From the NCBI GenBank assembly GCA_947365245.1, contig CANAWG010000010.1, forward strand, positions 42,664 to 106,663: a stretch of 64,000 nucleotides of DNA. Direction: 5' to 3'. The DNA comes from an uncultured Oscillibacter sp. GTDB lineage: Bacteria; Bacillota; Clostridia; Oscillospirales; Oscillospiraceae. Positions 61,690 to 64,000 of this stretch are shown here, piece after piece. Every line of letters begins with the position of its first letter. Position 1 is the first letter of the stretch. Both the position numbers and the translations under genes were made by a program. Below the pieces are notes generated by a model. The model was not told the origin of the DNA and did not search any database. It saw only the letters and a program-made list of their open reading frames with translations.

Positions 61690-62580
61690 TCAGTACCGAA
61701 TACGGAAATAATCCAGGTATTTTTTGAAACGGTCCTGAGCAGTCAGGATTGTATCTGTGAGGTAACCGTTTTCATGTCCCCATTCTTTCAGGCCGCGATA
61801 ATAAAACAGCTTCAAATCGTCCTCAACGATAAAGGGGACGATTCCATACTTCAGGCATTCCTTGAAAAAAATCAAGCGCCCGACTCTGCCGTTGCCGTCC
61901 TGGAACGGGTGAATCCGCTCAAAACGGACATGGAAATCAATCAAGTCACGCAGCGTTTTTGCGTGACAGCTGTTGTACTCCGCCAGCAAATCCCGCATCC
62001 TGTCCGCAGTCTCCTCCGGCAGTGCGGTTTCCATACCGCCCACTTCGTTGGGCATTTTTTTGTAATCACCCACAGCGAACCAGCTCTGGCGGCTGTCGGT
62101 GGTACCGGCTTTTAGGGTGGCATGCAGTTCCTTGATGAACTTTTCTGTCAGGGGCGCTTTCGCCGCATCAATCACCAGATCGACACAGCGGAAATGATTC
62201 GCGGTCTCGATCACGTCATCCACGTTGACGCTTTCACCCATAAGGCCAATCGTGTTGGTTTCGTAAATATATCGGGTCTGGTCATGGGTCAGGCGGCTGC
62301 CCTCCATGTGATTGGAGTTGTAGGTCAGGTCAATCTGGATTTTGTGGTAGATCCCGCCCGTCCGCTTTGCAGACCGTTCCTCCTTCAGAATATCCAGCAG
62401 CGTTGCGGGAGCGGCGTCCTTCCTCTTTGCGCGGCCAGGTTTCTCCGCATCGGCGGGAATATTCCAGGTTTTTCCGGTGAGGAACGCGCCCGGTACCCGA
62501 CCTTTGGCACAGTAGTTACGCACACTGCGCTGTGAAATGTTCCATTTTTCTGCTGTTTTTGCAACCGAGAGATATTCCAT
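61690..62580 (-). CDS. Fic family protein with N-terminal DNA-binding helix
   Basis: 296 aa. An N-terminal MerR/excisionase-like helix (SVAKTAEKWNISQRSVRNYC) precedes a Fic domain. The catalytic motif HPFQDGNGRVGR matches HxFxxGNGRxxR, and the inhibitory motif SNHMEG matches [S/T]xxxE[G/N], upstream of it as in self-inhibited Fic proteins. Fic enzymes transfer AMP or similar groups to target proteins. ATG 62580 with CCTGGAGG upstream is chosen; longer frames lack a site. It may be a toxin-antitoxin-like or regulatory element gene. Confidence 0.9.
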   Translation of the reverse strand: MEYLSVAKTAEKWNISQRSVRNYCAKGRVPGAFLTGKTWNIPADAEKPGRAKRKDAAPATLLDILKEERSAKRTGGIYHKIQIDLTYNSNHMEGSRLTHDQTRYIYETNTIGLMGESVNVDDVIETANHFRCVDLVIDAAKAPLTEKFIKELHATLKAGTTDSRQSWFAVGDYKKMPNEVGGMETALPEETADRMRDLLAEYNSCHAKTLRDLIDFHVRFERIHPFQDGNGRVGRLIFFKECLKYGIVPFIVEDDLKLFYYRGLKEWGHENGYLTDTILTAQDRFKKYLDYFRIRY

Positions 62581-62610
62581 AGCATAGCCTCCAGGGATCA
62601 TGGTAGCTAT

Positions 62611-62679
62611 ATTATACCTCGTTATCGGCAAAAATACAACAGAATATTCTTGCTGGAAATTGAAGATATTTTGCCGATA
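62611..62679 (-). promoter_or_regulatory. Promoter and inverted-repeat operator of the Fic gene
   Basis: On the minus strand: TTGTAT (62639-62634), 17 bp, TATAAT (62616-62611). TATCGGCAAAA at 62623-62633 lies in the spacer, and its inverted copy TTTTGCCGATA lies at 62669-62679. The Fic protein's own helix-turn-helix could bind these sites (inference). Confidence 0.6.
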
Positions 62680-62893
62680 TTGGCAAGAAACAGCTTCCGG
62701 TAAGGGCGCGCTATCCGCTCGGGAGACAGGCAATACCGGCGGCGGTGCGTCCTACCACATGGTCATAATGTCGTGGTTCCAGCCAAGATCACTGATGGTT
62801 TTATCAAATTGATTTGATAGTATTCGCTAAATCGTATATTATCATATATGATGAAATGATACGTATAATTGCGGGGCAAGGAGTGAAAATGCG

Positions 62894-64000
62894 ATGGGCG
62901 GAGAACGATACCTGATCTTAATTAACGGTCAGGACAAAACTGATTCCATCGCGGACTTCCATTTCCAAAACGGTATGTGCGAAGTGGTGTACACCAGCTC
63001 GCCAAAGGTGTATCGATACCACGGCGGCAAGGTGCAGGTTTTGGTAGTTCAAAATCAAATTGATCCAGCCGGCCTGATTATAGTTGCGGAGGGGAACCCC
63101 ATCCCATACATTGAAACGATTTTAGATTTTGGCCCATATTATCGTTTTCTCCGCACTGGCAGAAAAGCGATCTCTTTCCCCAAAGAATCCGTGGAGTTCC
63201 AGAAGAACTGCCTTGTGAACCAGGAGCAAAAGAATACGTTTGAGTATTTCAAAGAGACTGCAAAGGCTGTCAGCCTGGTGGCGGAAAACGGGCAAAATAT
63301 CTTACATATGCAATATGAGCGGATTCAGAATATCAGCGGCGCGACGGTGCTGTCCCGCTACCTGGGCTCCAGTCGGCAACCCGCCGTGTACACAGCTCCG
63401 GAGACGATCATCTATCCCTTTGGCTTGAACCAGAGCCAGAAAACCGCCGTGGAGAATGCTCTCTCCAGCCAGGTCAGTATCATTCAGGGGCCTCCAGGCA
63501 CTGGAAAGACACAGACGATCCTGAATATCATTGCCAATGTGGTTCGAAACGGAAAAACAGTCGCAGTGGTTTCCAACAACAATTCAGCCACCCTCAATGT
63601 GGCAGAAAAGTTGGAAAAGAAGAGACTGTCTTTCCTGACAGCTTTTCTGGGAAGCCGCACAAATAAGGACCGCTTCCTGGAGAGCCAGACTGGCCGGTAT
63701 CCTGACATGTCCGATTGGGTGATGGAGTCAGAGGAAAAGAACCGACTGGATCAGGAGGTCACAGCACTCTCTAAAGAACTCAGCGAAATGCTCAACGCCA
63801 AGAACCGGATCGCGGCGATTGAACAGGAACTTTTAGAGCTTACCCCAGAGCGGCATTACTTTGATGAATACTACTCCACCTATGCCCAGATCCCTCAGGA
63901 TGAGGTCAGAGGACTCTCGTCACAGAAGATCCTGTCCCTCTGGCTGGAGTATGAGCAATATGCGGAAAAAGAGAGCACACTGGGGCTGCTGCAAAAACTC
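62894..64000 (+). CDS. SF1 (UPF1/Dna2-like) AAA helicase, 3' end cut by window edge
   Basis: 369 codons are visible, open to the window end. The first 170 residues form an unassigned N-terminal domain (RYLILINGQDKTDSIADFHF...). The helicase start follows with YPFGLNQSQKTAVENAL and Walker A IIQGPPGTGKTQTILNI near residue 198, then VVSNNNSATLNVAEKL. A coiled coil begins near residue 275. Large helicases of this type often occur in phage-defence or mobile loci. The nuclease or partner domains would lie beyond the window. ATG 62894 has AAGGAG upstream. Confidence 0.82.
   Translation, partial: MGGERYLILINGQDKTDSIADFHFQNGMCEVVYTSSPKVYRYHGGKVQVLVVQNQIDPAGLIIVAEGNPIPYIETILDFGPYYRFLRTGRKAISFPKESVEFQKNCLVNQEQKNTFEYFKETAKAVSLVAENGQNILHMQYERIQNISGATVLSRYLGSSRQPAVYTAPETIIYPFGLNQSQKTAVENALSSQVSIIQGPPGTGKTQTILNIIANVVRNGKTVAVVSNNNSATLNVAEKLEKKRLSFLTAFLGSRTNKDRFLESQTGRYPDMSDWVMESEEKNRLDQEVTALSKELSEMLNAKNRIAAIEQELLELTPERHYFDEYYSTYAQIPQDEVRGLSSQKILSLWLEYEQYAEKESTLGLLQKL

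Overview
The window looks like the chromosome of a GC-rich Clostridia member, most likely an Oscillospiraceae-type gut anaerobe (Flavonifractor/Dysosmobacter-like). This is inference from gene content and codon usage. The signs are high-GC Firmicutes codon use, a T-box leader before leuS, RNase Y, an SRP RNA gene just before dnaX, the short (archaeal-like) prolyl-tRNA synthetase, BirA/BioY biotin control, and many TTGACA-N17-TATAAT promoters.

Positions 1-33,815 are mostly core genome. In order: a CDF metal transporter with a CpXC-like zinc protein; a c-di-GMP pair (REC-GGDEF and PilZ); SRP RNA, dnaX and ybaB; a DUF4127 lipoprotein; an ECF sigma factor with a small partner; two related unknown proteins; a lipoprotein; proS; a zinc-ribbon protein; a hydrolase; a CmpB-type membrane protein; uracil-DNA glycosylase; bioY with a BirA operator; an XRE-cupin regulator with a 42-aa membrane protein; a T-box operon of an ABM-domain protein and leuS; rny; a MerR-TipAS regulator with a self-regulated promoter; a NUDIX/DUF3783/DUF523 operon; a uracil permease behind a leader-peptide attenuator; birA; a split chromate transporter; an ATPase; an aldose epimerase; and a deformylase. 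Two copies of a 160-bp palindromic element sit directly against stop codons.

Positions 33,816-64,000 are accessory DNA broken by one housekeeping block (sbcDC). They hold an orphan Rhs C-terminal tip with a putative membrane immunity protein; a type I restriction-modification operon carrying an extra 190-aa gene between hsdS and hsdR; remnants of integrases and integrative-element genes; a 930-aa STAND-like ATPase with near-identical 35-aa TPR repeats; an AraC/DMT/DUF2000 operon; a probably frameshifted HNH nuclease; a TetR-controlled membrane operon; an EFR1 flavodoxin-ferredoxin; a MATE-like transporter; and, past a displaced tRNA 3' end that looks like an attachment site, a methyltransferase, a Fic protein and the start of a large SF1-type helicase.

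The best candidates for something undescribed are the STAND-TPR protein, the extra gene inside the hsd operon, the pyrBI-like attenuator before the uracil permease, the stop-codon-associated 160-bp element, and the Rhs tip lying in frame behind the deformylase stop codon. Coordinates were read by eye. Small RNA and hairpin ends are approximate, and no database search was possible.
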